A DNA stretch of 23,979 nucleotides from positions 1-23,979 of the forward strand of contig CAZGTQ010000382.1 of NCBI GenBank assembly GCA_964528575.1, given 5' to 3'. Below are positions 23,267-23,979 of this stretch, piece after piece (the stretch's first letter is position 1; every line of letters begins with the position of its first letter). Under the pieces are notes generated by a model. It ran no database searches and was not told where the DNA came from. It was given only the letters and a program-made list of their open reading frames with translations. The DNA is from CAZGTQ01 sp964528575 (GTDB lineage: Bacteria > Planctomycetota > UBA1135 > GCA-002686595). The position numbers were made by a program, and so were the translations under genes.

Positions 23267-23959
23267 ATGCGCTCGATGAGGGCGCACGTCGTCGCGCTGG
23301 CCGCCGTGGCTCTGGCCGCCGTGGCTCTGGCCGCCGTGGCTCTGGCCGGGTGTGCGTCGCCGTTCGAGAATCGCGACAAGCACGGTCCGGCGGACGTGAG
23401 CTCGTACATCGCGCGCCTGGTCGAGGAGGAGCGCGTCCGTGACCTCGATCCGCAGAGCGTGCTCGCCGCGCTCGACCTCCCGTCCGACGCGGTCGTGGCG
23501 GACGTCGGCTGCGGCCCGGGCGTGTTCTCGATCCCGTTCGCCCTCGCGTGTCCCGACGGCGTCGTCTACGCCGTCGACGTCGAGCCGCTCCAGCTCGATG
23601 CGCTGCGCAGCCGCCTCGAGCGGGACGCGATCGCGAACGTCGTCCCCGTGCTCGCCTCGTACGCCGATCCCCACCTCCCGCCGGCCGGCATCGATCTGAT
23701 CTTCATCGCCGACACCTACCACCACATCGACGACCGCACCGCGTACCTGCGCCAGCTCCGCGCCGACCTCGCCCCGGGCGGCCGCCTCGCGCTGCTCGAG
23801 TACAAGCCCGGCGAGCTCCCCGTCGGCCCCCCGCCGAGCCGCAAGGTCCCGCGCACGACGCGCCACGCCGAGCTGACGCACGCGGGATGGACGCTCGTGC
23901 GCACGTTCGACACGCACCGCTGGCACGACTTCGAGCTCTGGCGTGCCACGGAGGAGTAG
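23267..23959 (+). CDS. Class I SAM-dependent methyltransferase with lipoprotein signal
   Basis: A 230-residue Rossmann-fold methyltransferase. Motif I is VVADVGCGPGVFSIPFA (76-92), motif II acidic residue D104 in VYAVDVEP, then IFIADTYHHIDDRTAYL and LAPGGRLALLEYKP as motifs IV-VI. The acceptor substrate is not evident. Oddly, it begins with a basic MRSMRAH followed by a hydrophobic run made of repeated ALAAV units and a lipobox LAGC (C29), which predicts an envelope lipoprotein, where SAM would not normally be available. ATGs at 23267 and 23276 are both possible; no good ribosome binding site distinguishes them. It follows copy 2 of the inverted-repeat element. Confidence 0.87.
   Translation: MRSMRAHVVALAAVALAAVALAAVALAGCASPFENRDKHGPADVSSYIARLVEEERVRDLDPQSVLAALDLPSDAVVADVGCGPGVFSIPFALACPDGVVYAVDVEPLQLDALRSRLERDAIANVVPVLASYADPHLPPAGIDLIFIADTYHHIDDRTAYLRQLRADLAPGGRLALLEYKPGELPVGPPPSRKVPRTTRHAELTHAGWTLVRTFDTHRWHDFELWRATEE
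23297..23350 (+). repeat. 15-base tandem array inside the methyltransferase signal peptide
   Basis: Three identical copies of ctggccgccgtggct (23297-23311, 23312-23326, 23327-23341) followed by a partial copy. In frame they encode LAAVA repeats that form the hydrophobic core of the signal peptide, ending at the lipobox. Confidence 0.9.
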
Positions 23960-23979
23960 GAGCGTGGCGGCGCGCCCGC

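Overview
The window is a very GC-rich, densely coded bacterial chromosome segment with 15 protein genes on both strands and no RNA gene, CRISPR array, insertion sequence or phage gene that I can see. Gene content (Kelch-repeat secreted protein, subtilase, Tricorn-type protease, M1 aminopeptidase, vanadium-haloperoxidase-like lipoprotein, MltA, lipoprotein signals, outer-membrane barrel) points to a Gram-negative, peptidoglycan-containing bacterium. The mixture is reminiscent of Planctomycetota or another large-genome environmental lineage; that placement is inference from gene style only.

Layout. Bases 2-964 hold the 3' part of a Kelch-like gene, convergent with and overlapping a type IB topoisomerase (954-2078, minus). 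A sodium:solute symporter (2133-4061, minus) diverges from a secreted subtilase (4208-6100, plus). Then come minus-strand genes for an Ig/carboxypeptidase-regulatory-like exported protein (6176-7162), a vanadium-haloperoxidase-family lipoprotein (7254-8582) and an outer-membrane beta-barrel protein (8655-9497). A roughly 590-base non-coding stretch rich in hairpins precedes a Tricorn protease homologue (10084-13494, plus). A tightly overlapped four-gene minus-strand operon follows, transcribed as M1 aminopeptidase, stand-alone Clp-N protein, RNase Z-like hydrolase, SGNH hydrolase (18129 down to 13694). Divergent from it run plus-strand genes: transketolase, DUF3052 protein, MltA, MOSC protein and a class I methyltransferase with a lipoprotein signal.

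Functional themes are extracellular and periplasmic proteolysis and peptide breakdown (subtilase, Tricorn, M1 aminopeptidase), envelope remodelling (MltA, barrel, lipoproteins) and central carbon metabolism (transketolase).

The most unusual signals are not genes. (1) A roughly 180-195-base element with about 23-base terminal inverted repeats occurs twice in opposite orientation (21173-21354 and 23040-23233), each beginning at the stop codon of the preceding gene and together bracketing the MltA-MOSC pair. (2) Four unrelated tandem arrays, all with a 15-base period, sit at gene edges: the 5' end of the topoisomerase gene, just after the Tricorn stop, the 5' end of the DUF3052 gene, and the signal peptide of the methyltransferase. 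(3) Three GC-rich hairpins without T-runs lie at gene ends and may be terminators.
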